A program made the position numbers and the translations under genes. The notes beneath the pieces are model-generated. The model was not told the DNA's origin and searched no databases. It saw only the letters and a list, made by a program, of their open reading frames with translations. DNA of 29,176 nt from DASQDN01 sp035630195 (GTDB taxonomy: Bacteria; Acidobacteriota; Terriglobia; Bryobacterales; Bryobacteraceae): NCBI GenBank assembly GCA_035630195.1, contig DASQLD010000017.1, forward strand, positions 1 through 29,176. The letters are read 5' to 3'. The stretch's first letter is position 1. Every line of letters begins with the position of its first letter. Below, piece by piece: positions 1 to 6,836 of this stretch.

Positions 1-224
1 CCAAGAAAGCTGCCAAGAAAACCACAGCCAAGAAAACAGTTGCGAAGAAGGCCGTCAAGAAAGCAGCCAAGAAAGTAGCAGCGAAGAAGGCGGTCAAGAA
101 AGCCGCAGCCAAGAAAGCGGTTAAGAAGGTTATCGCAAAGAAGGCGGCTAAAAAGGCCGTCAAGAAAGCCGTAGCCAAGAAGGTCGCCAAGAAAGCAGCC
201 AAAAAGACGTCTCGTCGGCGCTAG
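1..224 (+). CDS. Histone H1-like Lys/Ala-rich DNA-binding protein, 3' end only
   Basis: The frame beginning at base 3 is open to the TAG at 222-224 and encodes about 73 residues made almost only of Lys, Ala, Val and Thr in AKKA/VKKA units, ending in a basic TSRRR tail. Low-complexity tails of this kind belong to bacterial histone-H1/Hc1-like proteins, which bind and compact DNA without sequence specificity. The 5' end lies outside the window, so any globular N-terminal domain cannot be seen. The Ala-Lys-Lys unit also makes the DNA itself repetitive (aagaaag/ccaagaa). It converges on the next gene and is separated from it by a hairpin at 240-262. Another Lys-rich protein tail is possible, but the H1-like assignment is the most natural. 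Confidence 0.8.
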   Translation, partial: KKAAKKTTAKKTVAKKAVKKAAKKVAAKKAVKKAAAKKAVKKVIAKKAAKKAVKKAVAKKVAKKAAKKTSRRR

Positions 225-239
225 TTGGATCTGCGGTTA

Positions 240-262
240 TGGGCAGGTGGCTGGCCTGCCCA
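240..262. terminator. G+C-rich hairpin between convergent genes
   Basis: An 8-bp perfect stem (TGGGCAGG at 240-247 and CCTGCCCA at 255-262) encloses a 7-nt loop. It lies between the histone-like stop (224) and the stop of the minus-strand gene (268), so it could act in both directions. There is no T-tract on either side, so it is not a canonical intrinsic terminator. Confidence 0.45.
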
Positions 263-267
263 CACCT

Positions 268-477
268 CTACCGGTTCACGACTGTTCTGCAGCGTTCGAA
301 CAGTTCGAGCAAAGCATCGGCATGTTCCTCTGTCGTACGCGCGGTCTTCGCTCCGTAACCCGCGTTGCTTGTTCCTTTTCCGTAGCCGGTTGTCACGGCA
401 ATAAACTTCATCAGTTCCAAAGCAACCTCATTGTTCGTGCGCGCCGGCCCTGTCGGGCTTGGAGTTTCTTCTGGCAT
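268..477 (-). CDS. Small conserved-looking protein of unknown function (69 aa)
   Basis: The frame starts at ATG 477-475 with a strong ribosome binding site (GAGAGGAG, 7 nt upstream), which favours this frame over the opposite-strand 83-aa frame, which is Cys- and Arg-rich and has no clear site. I do not recognise the family. The first 20 residues are polar, followed by ELMKFIAVTTGYGKG, a Gly/Thr-rich centre, and a C-terminal amphipathic stretch (EEHADALLELFERCRTVV) likely to be helical. There is no signal peptide or membrane segment. It diverges from the HipA-like gene with only 36 bp between starts, so the two may share control. Confidence 0.6.
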   Translation of the reverse strand: MPEETPSPTGPARTNNEVALELMKFIAVTTGYGKGTSNAGYGAKTARTTEEHADALLELFERCRTVVNR

Positions 478-513
478 TCGTTAGCTCCTCTCGGATAGGT
501 TACTACCTCGCTC

Positions 514-1347
514 ATGCCTGTTAACGCCAGGCGTTTAGTCCGAAAAATGCGCGGCGGCGCCCAGGCGCATCTGCTCGAGGCGGATGACGGACATTTTTAC
601 GTGGTTAAATTTCGGAACAACCCTCAGCACAGGCGAGTGCTGATAAACGAGTGGATCGCTTCAACCGTGCTTCAATATCTACAAGTTGCGGCCCCCGAGA
701 CAGCAATAGTTCAACTCACGCCAGAGTTCCTGGGGAACAATCCCGAGATATCGATTTCGCTCGGGCACCAGCGGCAGAACGTGCAACCGGGGTGGCACTT
801 CGGATCGCGATTTCCCGGCGATCCCAATCGGGTGGCCGTCTATGATTTCGTACCGGATGTTCTGCTCGATCGGATAGAGAACAGGAACGAGTTCCTAGGT
901 GTTCTTGTGTTCGATAAGTGGACCGGCAACGCCGACGCCCGCCAGTCGATCTTTCTGCGGGCGCGGCTTCGGGAATACGTCCCCACCTTCCAGGGACATG
1001 CGCTCCGTGTCGGGTTCCTGGCTCTGATGGTGGATCACGGCTACATCTTCAACGGCCCGCACTGGACGTATACAGATTCGCCGCTGACGGGTATGTACTT
1101 CCGGCCTAGCGTCTATTCCAGCGTGCGGGGGCTCGATGATTTTCAGCCGTGGTTGGATCGCATCGTTAACTTCCCGGAAGAAGTAATAGACGACGCGCTC
1201 GGAAAGTTGCCGGCAGAGTGGCTAAACGGCGATCGGGATGATTTGTACGCGCTACTTGAGAAACTGATGGCCCGCCGTCCGAAGGTGCCGTATTTGATCG
1301 AAGAATGCCGTCGCACAAGCCTTCAGCCGTTCCCTAAATGGCTGTAA
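514..1347 (+). CDS. HipA-like kinase-fold protein (HipA_2 type), 277 aa
   Basis: This resembles the HipA-like family found as single genes (Pfam HipA_2 type), related in fold to the HipA Ser/Thr kinase. Visible elements are an N-terminal GGAQAHLLEADDG strand-turn, a putative ATP-binding Lys in FYVVKFRNN (about residue 32), the invariant-looking VLINEWIA helix, a catalytic-loop-like DKWTGNADARQSIF (about 134-147) and a metal-binding-Asp-like segment MVDHGYIFNG (about 170-179). Length is normal for this group. No HipB-type helix-turn-helix partner is adjacent, so classical toxin-antitoxin function should not be assumed. The ATG at 514 has no strong ribosome binding site; a second ATG at 547 is possible, but family members usually retain the ARRLVRKMRGGAQ start. 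It is followed after 25 bp by an aminotransferase in the same direction. Confidence 0.75.
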   Translation: MPVNARRLVRKMRGGAQAHLLEADDGHFYVVKFRNNPQHRRVLINEWIASTVLQYLQVAAPETAIVQLTPEFLGNNPEISISLGHQRQNVQPGWHFGSRFPGDPNRVAVYDFVPDVLLDRIENRNEFLGVLVFDKWTGNADARQSIFLRARLREYVPTFQGHALRVGFLALMVDHGYIFNGPHWTYTDSPLTGMYFRPSVYSSVRGLDDFQPWLDRIVNFPEEVIDDALGKLPAEWLNGDRDDLYALLEKLMARRPKVPYLIEECRRTSLQPFPKWL

Positions 1348-1372
1348 ACTCAGCGATACAATAATCAGTACC

Positions 1373-2233
1373 ATGCTGCATGGGTTCGTTTTGCACAACG
1401 ACGAGATAGTCGCCGCGTCCGAGCCCATACTCAGCGCCGGCCAAGTCGGCAGCCTGATGGGCTGGGGTGTCTTCAGCACCCTGCGCGTCTCCAAAGGCTG
1501 CTTGTTCGCCTTCGAGCGCCATTGGGCGCGTATGAAGCGCGATGCTCAACTCGTTCGTGTGCCTTTCCCATCAGATCCGGAATGGTTACAAGAGCGTCTC
1601 TTATGGCTAGTGAAGGCAAATGATTGTCTTGAAGCCACGCTGCGGGTGTGCATCGTCAGAAACACCGGTACGGTTTTCACCGGACCGGCGATTAAGCGTG
1701 AGTTCGACCTTGTCGCCATGACCACAGGGTTGGCCAACTGGGGCAGCTCGATCCGTCTGTCTGTGGCCGCAAACGGCCGATTTGCAGCTTCACCGTACTC
1801 CCGAACCAAGGTTCTGTCCTGGGCTTTCAACCTGAACTGGTATACCGAGGCGCACGAGTGCGGCTTCGATGAGGTAATTTTGCAAAACGAACTCGGCGAC
1901 GTGGCGGAATGCACATCCGCTAACATCTTCGCGGTTTTCCGCAACGAAGTATTCACCCCGCCGCTAGAGTCCGGCTGCCTGCCCGGAATAACGCGGGAGC
2001 TGCTTCTGAATCAGATAAGCGTACCGGGAATAACAATTTCGGAGCGCCGTCTTCGGTTGGAAGATCTGGCCGTCGCGGATTCTGTCTTTGTAAGTTCCAC
2101 AACCCGCGACGTGTTGCCGGTTGCTGAAATCGAGGGCATTTCTGTCAATCGGGATGATAGCGTCAGCGTAAAACTCAATGCTGCGCTTCGCGCCTACATT
2201 GAAGATTACGTCAGTGCTAAGGCAATCGCCTGA
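1373..2233 (+). CDS. PLP-dependent class IV aminotransferase (BCAT / aminodeoxychorismate lyase family), 286 aa
   Basis: This is a fold-type IV PLP enzyme. Family features in order are the N-terminal HNDEIVAASEPILSAGQ and GVFSTLRVSKG, which match the start of IlvE/PabC proteins, FAFERHWARMKRDAQ (helix after the small domain), the putative PLP Schiff-base Lys in YSRTKVLSWAFN (about 145), FDEVILQNELGDVAECTSANIF (cofactor-phosphate binding region) and PPLESGCLPGITRELLL. Sequence alone does not separate branched-chain aminotransferase, D-amino-acid aminotransferase and 4-amino-4-deoxychorismate lyase; the short length and the LGDVAECTSANIF segment are compatible with either of the first or last. 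The ATG at 1373 lacks a clear Shine-Dalgarno but follows an AT-rich TACAATAAT element. No pathway neighbours help to choose the substrate. Confidence 0.8.
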   Translation: MLHGFVLHNDEIVAASEPILSAGQVGSLMGWGVFSTLRVSKGCLFAFERHWARMKRDAQLVRVPFPSDPEWLQERLLWLVKANDCLEATLRVCIVRNTGTVFTGPAIKREFDLVAMTTGLANWGSSIRLSVAANGRFAASPYSRTKVLSWAFNLNWYTEAHECGFDEVILQNELGDVAECTSANIFAVFRNEVFTPPLESGCLPGITRELLLNQISVPGITISERRLRLEDLAVADSVFVSSTTRDVLPVAEIEGISVNRDDSVSVKLNAALRAYIEDYVSAKAIA

Positions 2234-2286
2234 CGCTGCAGAGGTGTCCGCTGGGATAAACTGTGTAAACTGTCCGGTGGACTCTC

Positions 2287-2670
2287 GTGCACCCATTTAG
2301 ATGTCCAACCTGCAACTCTGGAAACGTACGAACCTCGATCACGCATGGATTGTGGGAGTCTACTAAAAAACTCTTTGGCTTCCAGCCTTCCCGCTGTCGA
2401 AACTGTGACAAGCGTTGGACGCAGCCGATCTGGGATGCGCTCAACGCAGTTTATGCGCGCTGCCCGTGCTGCTACGGCCTCGAACTCAGCATCTGGACGC
2501 AGAGTTACTATCGCTCACCGCTCCGCTGGAAATTGATGCTGTTGATCGGAGCCAAGCGGCGCAGATGCGAATTCTGCCGGAAGAATTTTGTCAGTTTCCG
2601 TCCATGTAAGATTCGGTATGCTCGCCGAAGATCGAAAGACGGAGCAGTAGCGAGCGGTTCAGTGGGTTAG
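2287..2670 (+). CDS. Zinc-ribbon protein with four CxxC knuckles, unknown function (127 aa)
   Basis: The frame uses a GTG start (2287) and opens directly with HPFRCPTC. Four Cys pairs can be seen: CPTC (6-9), CRNC (37-40), CPCC (about 59-62) and CEFC (about 94-97). Pairs 1-2 and 3-4 are each about 30 residues apart, consistent with two zinc ribbons, each closed by two knuckles. Aromatic and basic residues lie between them (FGFQPSRC, RWKLMLLIGAKRRRC), and the tail is basic. There is no signal peptide. The function is not recognised; a nucleic-acid or protein-binding role is inferred only from fold and charge. The 3' end overlaps the end of the convergent gene by 12 bp. Confidence 0.6.
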   Translation: MHPFRCPTCNSGNVRTSITHGLWESTKKLFGFQPSRCRNCDKRWTQPIWDALNAVYARCPCCYGLELSIWTQSYYRSPLRWKLMLLIGAKRRRCEFCRKNFVSFRPCKIRYARRRSKDGAVASGSVG

Positions 2671-3732
2671 TTTCAAGATCATTCCGGTATCGGTCGCAGC
2701 CCACACCTGTCCTTGCGATTCAGCCAGCGATACTCTCGTCGCGACGGCCCGATAGTCGACCGCATCCTCTGTCCAATCGACAAGGTTGGTTGAGCGCAAG
2801 ATTCGAACCTTGCCGGGTACAGGACTGCGCAGACGTCCCGGCGGCAGGAATCCGGCGGCGAATGACACCGGCCCGGCCAGGATATCGGTAAAAGCGAGAT
2901 CTTTCTGTCTCGTAACCCGCCCCTGCCCGCCCGAGCGCACATCTAACTTATAAAGCTCCGCCGGATACTCGAAGTATTCGTCAAACTCAACTAGCGCGAG
3001 GCCGGAGCCGTCCTTTCGCAGCCTTACGCGAGAGACGTGCCCGAAGATCGATACCTTGTTCGTCGCCCAATTGCCCCCGCCGTCGCGCGTTTCCAAAGTA
3101 AACGCAAGCTGAGGTTGCTCCTTGCGTGATTCCGGACGGGGATCGAGCCACAAAGGAAGTTTCGATTCACGTGTTCGTCGCAGATGGCCCAGAACCAGTC
3201 CGATCTTGGGATTCATGAAGTCAATCGCGTCGAGACTGACGCGGTCGGGATTGTCGCTGAGTTTCTCGGCGGTTTTGACGCGCGTCCATGTCTTTCCACC
3301 ATCGCTTGTCTCGAGGAACGTCATCTCGGCGCCGATCGCCCAACCGCGTTCGCGCGAAACGAACCTGACGTTGGTTAGTCCGCGGCGCTTGAGAATCCGG
3401 CGCCAGTTGCGACCACACTCATCCGTGTACCAGACACCCGATTCGGTCACCATCCAGCCGCTGGTCTCGTCCAAAAAGTAGATCGCGTGAGCCGCTTCTT
3501 CGGCTTGGGTAAGAGTCCAGGTCCTGCCGCCGTTGGATGTCACCACTGCCGCAGGTTTGTCGCCTCTGGACCCAGCTAAGATGCCGGTAGCGATGCCGCG
3601 CGAGGGGGAACAGAAGGCGATAGCGTCGATGCGCAATTGTTCTTCATCGACGTCGTGAAAGAATTGCAAATCCCAACGATCCGCTGCACACAGCGAACAA
3701 CTGAGCAGCCACAGGAGGACTGAGTAGCGCAT
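2659..3732 (-). CDS. Exported YCF48/Asp-box (BNR) beta-propeller-like protein, 357 aa
   Basis: The N-terminus (MRYSVLLWLLSCSLCAA) is a clear secretion signal. The mature part has repeated Asp-box motifs of the S-x-D-x-G-x-T-W type: SNGGRTW (about 65-71), TDECGRNW (about 103), TSDGGKTW (about 143) and TRDGGGNW (about 215), interleaved with GWMVTESGVW and GWAIGAEMTF strands. This matches the photosystem-II-assembly-factor YCF48-like / WD40-like exported proteins common in Acidobacteria, whose substrates are mostly unknown; no photosynthetic role is implied. It lies 10 bp downstream of the GAF gene on the same strand, so the two are probably co-transcribed. ATG 3732 is preceded by a weak GAG site. 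Confidence 0.75.
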   Translation of the reverse strand: MRYSVLLWLLSCSLCAADRWDLQFFHDVDEEQLRIDAIAFCSPSRGIATGILAGSRGDKPAAVVTSNGGRTWTLTQAEEAAHAIYFLDETSGWMVTESGVWYTDECGRNWRRILKRRGLTNVRFVSRERGWAIGAEMTFLETSDGGKTWTRVKTAEKLSDNPDRVSLDAIDFMNPKIGLVLGHLRRTRESKLPLWLDPRPESRKEQPQLAFTLETRDGGGNWATNKVSIFGHVSRVRLRKDGSGLALVEFDEYFEYPAELYKLDVRSGGQGRVTRQKDLAFTDILAGPVSFAAGFLPPGRLRSPVPGKVRILRSTNLVDWTEDAVDYRAVATRVSLAESQGQVWAATDTGMILKLTH

Positions 3733-3742
3733 ATCGACTCGT

Positions 3743-4330
3743 CTATCGGGGTGTCGACGATTCCAAGACCAGATCTGCGAGACGATTCACCGAGTCCGTT
3801 CCTGAGATTTGACTCAGCATCAACATGCAGCCAATCTGCTCACCAACAGTGGTGATCATCTCGAGTTCCCCGCCGCTATGCGCATGGGGAGCCCGGTGCT
3901 GCACATTGATGACTCCGACTACGCGATTACGCCAAATAATGGGAGCCGAGAGAAACGCTTCGAAGGTATCTTGCGGCAGATCCTTGAAATATTTGAAGCG
4001 GGCGTCGCTATAAGCCTCACGCGAAATCGCCAACAGACGGCGCTCACGGGCTACCCAACCCGTCAGCCCTTCATCAAGCTTCAAGCTGACTTGCCCAACG
4101 GCCTTCGAATGTTCATCATTCGAAGCACAGAGGATCAAGCGATCGTCATGCACCAGATACAGGAGGCAGGAATCGCAGCGCATGAATTCCACCATCAGCG
4201 CCACGGCGTTTTTGAGCGCTGCGTGTGTATTCACGTCCCGCACCATAGATCGGCTGATCCGTTGGAACAATCGCAATTGCTTCTCTGCGCTATCGAGCTG
4301 CTGCTCGAGTTCCCGAATTCGGCTGGACAC
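3743..4330 (-). CDS. GAF-domain protein with N-terminal coiled coil, 195 aa
   Basis: Residues 1-25 (RIRELEQQLDSAEKQLRLFQ) form a coiled coil. Residues about 30-175 form one GAF domain: CDSCLLYLVHDDRLILCAS, the conserved LDEGLTGWVARERR, then FLSAPIIWRNRVVGVINVQHR. No output domain follows, so it is a stand-alone ligand or redox sensor or a dimerising partner for another signalling protein; the ligand cannot be told from sequence. The start is GTG at 4330 (VSSRIRELE). It is the first gene of a two-gene minus-strand unit with the Asp-box protein and diverges from bactofilin across a 244-bp gap. Confidence 0.8.
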   Translation of the reverse strand: MSSRIRELEQQLDSAEKQLRLFQRISRSMVRDVNTHAALKNAVALMVEFMRCDSCLLYLVHDDRLILCASNDEHSKAVGQVSLKLDEGLTGWVARERRLLAISREAYSDARFKYFKDLPQDTFEAFLSAPIIWRNRVVGVINVQHRAPHAHSGGELEMITTVGEQIGCMLMLSQISGTDSVNRLADLVLESSTPR

Positions 4331-4470
4331 GAACTTTATTATGGCTCAGTTCAGCTTTGTTGTCGTCCAAGTCGAAAGCGATTGCGTCATCATTGAGTAC
4401 AACTGCAGTACAGGTCTACGTCAGCGAGCCCGGAAGCGAAAAAGAATTGTAATGCAATCAACTTTTCGCG

Positions 4471-4497
4471 TTGCCTTCCCCCCGGATGGTTTATAGT
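4471..4497 (+). promoter_or_regulatory. Possible promoter of the bactofilin unit
   Basis: In the 244-bp gap between the GAF gene and bactofilin, TTGCCT (4471-4476) and TATAGT (4492-4497) are spaced 15 bp; TAGTAT (4494-4499) gives the ideal 17 bp but a poorer -10. Transcription would begin near 4505, giving a leader of about 70 nt. The rest of the gap shows no other clear element. Confidence 0.35.
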
Positions 4498-4574
4498 ATG
4501 AGTTTCAAGGCATTCTTCCGGCAAACCAGACTTTCGGCCCTTGAAGAAGTTCGCTCCGAAGGAGTTCGCCCATA

Positions 4575-5123
4575 ATGTGGAATCGCAAAAAAGACGACGA
4601 CTATCCTCAGAAGTCGGCCAATGTGCCGCAATCGCCGGCTGCAATTCCGGCCCAGACGACCAGGGAGGTTCCTACTCAAAATATGTCCGCCGCGCCTGTT
4701 CGCACTTATGATCCACCGGCTCCCGCCGGTTCCGCGACGATTGGTAAAGCTGTGATGATAAAGGGCCAGATCTTCAGCCGCGAAGACCTTATCATCGACG
4801 GCGAAGTTGAAGGCACCGTAGAAGCGCAGGAGCATCGCGTTACGGTTGGACCGAACGGCAAAGTCCAGGCCAGCGTTAAGGCGCGGGAAATTGTTGTTCT
4901 GGGATCGATTCAAGGCAACGTAGAAGCGACCGACAAAATCGACATCCGGAAAGATGCGCGGCTGGTCGGTGACATCAAGACTGCTCGCATCGTGATCGAG
5001 GATGGAGCCTACTTTAAGGGCAGTATCGATATCACCAAAGGCGACAACAAGAACAAGCCGAAGGAAGTCTCCCAACCTTCCCAACAACTTTCCAGTCCGC
5101 AGGTCCAGGCCGCTGGAAAGTAA
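4575..5123 (+). CDS. Bactofilin (polymer-forming cytoskeletal protein), 182 aa
   Basis: Bactofilins form cytoplasmic, nucleotide-independent beta-helical filaments that scaffold cell-wall enzymes, polarity factors or chromosome-segregation proteins. The layout is typical: a disordered Pro/Ala/Gln-rich N-terminus (about 1-55), a central beta-helix (about 56-160) with repeated Gly/Val/Ile turns (GKAVMIKGQIFSREDLIIDG, EVEGTVEAQ, VLGSIQGNVEATDKIDI, ARLVGDIKTARIVIEDGAYF, KGSIDI), and a short Lys/Gln/Ser-rich tail. The start ATG 4575 lies 13-14 nt after an AAGGAG at 4558-4563. A methyltransferase-like gene begins 12 bp after the stop, so the two are probably co-transcribed. Confidence 0.93.
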   Translation: MWNRKKDDDYPQKSANVPQSPAAIPAQTTREVPTQNMSAAPVRTYDPPAPAGSATIGKAVMIKGQIFSREDLIIDGEVEGTVEAQEHRVTVGPNGKVQASVKAREIVVLGSIQGNVEATDKIDIRKDARLVGDIKTARIVIEDGAYFKGSIDITKGDNKNKPKEVSQPSQQLSSPQVQAAGK

Positions 5124-5135
5124 GGTAACAAGTCA

Positions 5136-5816
5136 TTGCTTGGCCGGTTGAGGTCGCTTCTAGGCGGTTCCCTCGGAGGCGCCGCTACTGGCGGCGCGTC
5201 ATTCGCGCCGGGCCACAGGCGACCTTTGCCGTCGGAGCAGACCCGTCAGAGCAACGGCCTTGATCAGTTCTTTAATTCTGTCCGGGATCGCCCGGGACTC
5301 AATCTGCTGGACTTTGCGGGCGCCAACCAGTCCAATGTGAGCTACATCACGAGCATGGGTCACCGGCTTTCGTCGGAAGACTTCGTACGCTCGCTAGAGT
5401 TGTCATTTGGGCATGAGACGCTACTCGAAAACCAGGCAAATCCACAACTCGTCGACCAGTTTCTTCAGGACAATTTGGCTTTCCCGTACGATTCTTTCGA
5501 CGGAGCTCTCATCTGGGATGCGCTGCAGTTTCTCTCCCCGCACCTCCTGCAGATCACGGTCGACAGGTTATTCGATACGTTGCGCCCGGATTCCTATCTG
5601 CTTGCTTTCTTCCACTCAGACGAAAAGGCCAAGCAGATTCCTTTGTATAACTACCGGATAGCAGACCAGAAGCATCTGCTCCTGCAGCCACGTGGCTGGG
5701 CAGATTGTGGACAGTACTTCAATAACCGCGCTCTCGAGAAGTTATTCCATCGGTACAAGTCAGTGAAGTTCTTTCTCACCCGCGACAACCTGCGGGAGAT
5801 CATCGTAAAGCGCTAG
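5136..5816 (+). CDS. Class I SAM-methyltransferase-like protein with degenerate cofactor loop, 226 aa
   Basis: The first 45 residues are Gly/Ser-rich and low-complexity. The rest follows a class I methyltransferase pattern: NLLDFAGANQSNVSYITS at the motif I position, FPYDSFDGALIWDALQFLSP at motif IV, LFDTLRPDSYLLAFFHS at the post-IV strand, and a C-terminal FHRYKSVKFFLTRDNLREIIV. Motif I lacks the usual D/E-x-G-x-G-x-G loop (it reads DFAGANQSN), so SAM binding or catalysis may be lost. The TTG start at 5136 follows AAGGT 8 nt upstream. It sits 12 bp after bactofilin, which suggests a link to that filament or to envelope work, but the substrate is unknown. Its stop overlaps the stop of the convergent glycosyltransferase by 4 bp (CTAG). 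Confidence 0.65.
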   Translation: MLGRLRSLLGGSLGGAATGGASFAPGHRRPLPSEQTRQSNGLDQFFNSVRDRPGLNLLDFAGANQSNVSYITSMGHRLSSEDFVRSLELSFGHETLLENQANPQLVDQFLQDNLAFPYDSFDGALIWDALQFLSPHLLQITVDRLFDTLRPDSYLLAFFHSDEKAKQIPLYNYRIADQKHLLLQPRGWADCGQYFNNRALEKLFHRYKSVKFFLTRDNLREIIVKR

Positions 5817-6547
5817 CTTTCGCGGTACTTTCCCTGGAGATGGAAGAATCGCACACGCAGGGGATCGAGAAACGAATCGAGTCCGTTCATCAGGCTCACC
5901 TTTGTGCCTTCGACGTTATTCCACCTCACCGGCGCCTCGACCACTTTCACCCCGAGCAGTTTTGCAATAAACAGATCTTCGACATCGAAACCGAAGCCAT
6001 CCAACTGTTGTTTGGAAAAGATTCTGCGCGCGGCGGTCGATTCATAGAGTTTGAAACCGCACTGAGTATCGAGGAACTGCAGTCCCGTGATCAAGCGCAT
6101 CACGAAGTTGAATACGCGACCTGCGTACTCGCGTCCGGCGGGCTGATGTACTCCGATGAGCGATCGATCCAACGCACGTGAGCCGATGGCGACTTGTGCG
6201 CCGCCGCGAGTGGCCGCTTCGAAAAGGCGATCGAGTTCCGATATCGGAGACGAAAGATCGGCGTCTGTCGATAATATCCATTCGCCTTTCGCTTCCAACA
6301 TGCCGTGTCGCACGGCATAGCCTTTGCCACGATTTCCTGGATTCTGCAGCAAACGTACCGAGGGATGAGTCTGCGCGTACTTGCGAACACACTCAGCCGT
6401 CTCATCCTTAGAGCCGTCATCTACCACCAGCACTTCGATAAACTCATACCGGCCGAGGACGTACGAAAGAACCTGATCGAGGGATGATGGCAGACGTTTT
6501 TCCTCGTTGTAGGCGGGAATAACGATCGAAAGCGAGTGCAACTTCAA
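5813..6547 (-). CDS. GT2 glycosyltransferase, dolichyl/polyprenyl-phosphate sugar transferase type, 244 aa
   Basis: This GT-A enzyme is predicted to load a nucleotide-sugar residue onto a lipid phosphate at the cytoplasmic face. Motifs: LSIVIPAYNEEKRLPSSL (N-terminal nucleotide-sugar binding), VVDDGSKDET, NRGKGYAVRHGM, LSTDADLSSPISELDRL (DxD-type metal site), AIGSRALDRS, FLDTQCGFKLYES and FGFDVEDLFIAKLLG. The QCGFKLY and GFDVE segments are typical of the ALG5/DPM1-like branch. No transmembrane segment follows. The longest frame begins at 6718 but its first 57 residues are not family-like and overlap a better divergent small gene; TTG 6547 (or TTG 6541) gives a start right before the conserved LHSLSIVIPAYNEE. 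No strong ribosome binding site supports either TTG, so the start is uncertain. Confidence 0.85.
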   Translation of the reverse strand: MKLHSLSIVIPAYNEEKRLPSSLDQVLSYVLGRYEFIEVLVVDDGSKDETAECVRKYAQTHPSVRLLQNPGNRGKGYAVRHGMLEAKGEWILSTDADLSSPISELDRLFEAATRGGAQVAIGSRALDRSLIGVHQPAGREYAGRVFNFVMRLITGLQFLDTQCGFKLYESTAARRIFSKQQLDGFGFDVEDLFIAKLLGVKVVEAPVRWNNVEGTKVSLMNGLDSFLDPLRVRFFHLQGKYRES

Positions 6548-6586
6548 ATCATAACGTGACCGTAATTCCCGAATTCGGGTTATGAT
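6548..6586. promoter_or_regulatory. Inverted repeats in the divergent gap between GT2 and the small coiled-coil gene
   Basis: Two dyads are packed in the short divergent region: ATCATAAC (6548-6555) with GTTATGAT (6579-6586), and the perfect 12-bp palindrome CCCGAATTCGGG (6568-6579). They have different centres (6567 and 6573.5). They could be regulator binding sites for divergent transcription; no regulator can be named. Confidence 0.3.
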
Positions 6587-6593
6587 CTGGAAT

Positions 6594-6791
6594 ATGGCAG
6601 ATTGGGAACAACCCAGTACAGCAATGGCGGCGCGAGCAGCCGATACGAGTGGCTCCGGAACGGGCGGAGATCTCGTGGCTCTGCGAGAAGAATTGGCAGC
6701 GGCGTTCGAGCGAATCATAGCGCTCGAAAAGCGCTTGCAAGATTTGGAGAACGAAGTTCGCGCTCAACGAGGACGCGCATCCGGCGCCTGA
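6594..6791 (+). CDS. Small coiled-coil protein, unknown function (65 aa)
   Basis: The frame opens at ATG 6582 or, more likely, ATG 6594 (MADWEQPSTAMAARAADTSG). The N-terminal half is Ala/Ser/Gly-rich and probably disordered. The C-terminal half (about residues 30-58: VALREELAAAFERIIALEKR, then LQDLENEVRAQRG) has clean heptad spacing and predicts a coiled coil. It has no signal peptide or membrane segment. It lies 45 bp upstream of lysS on the same strand. The family is not recognised; the regular heptads and lack of long competing frames suggest it is real. Confidence 0.5.
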   Translation: MADWEQPSTAMAARAADTSGSGTGGDLVALREELAAAFERIIALEKRLQDLENEVRAQRGRASGA

Positions 6792-6792
6792 A

Positions 6793-6830
6793 CCCTGAAA
6801 GCCGACCCTTATAATTAGGGTTTCAGGGAG
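6793..6830 (+). promoter_or_regulatory. lysS promoter and overlapping dyad that covers the ribosome binding site
   Basis: A consensus -10 TATAAT lies at 6810-6815 with a weak -35-like CTGAAC at 6788-6793 (16-bp spacer). CCCTGAAA (6793-6800) and TTTCAGGG (6821-6828) form an 8-bp inverted repeat around it, and the right arm overlaps the lysS ribosome binding site AGGGAG (6825-6830). Only a transcript that begins upstream could form the hairpin; one begun at this promoter (about 6822) would lack the left arm. Confidence 0.4.
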
Positions 6831-6836
6831 AACCTT

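Noticed and set aside
1..224. Short repeats resembling a CRISPR or tandem array
   Set aside because: The periodicity comes from Ala-Lys-Lys codons in one open frame; there are no unique spacers.
247..498. 83-aa plus-strand frame opposite the 69-aa gene
   Set aside because: No ribosome binding site, unusual Cys/Arg-rich composition, and the minus-strand frame has a strong site and protein-like pattern.
3809..4396. 195-aa plus-strand frame opposite the GAF gene
   Set aside because: The minus frame has a clear GAF domain; the plus frame reads as antisense shadow with no domain.
6548..6718. N-terminal extension of the glycosyltransferase to 6718
   Set aside because: The extra 57 residues have no family match and overlap a divergent small gene with better coding character.
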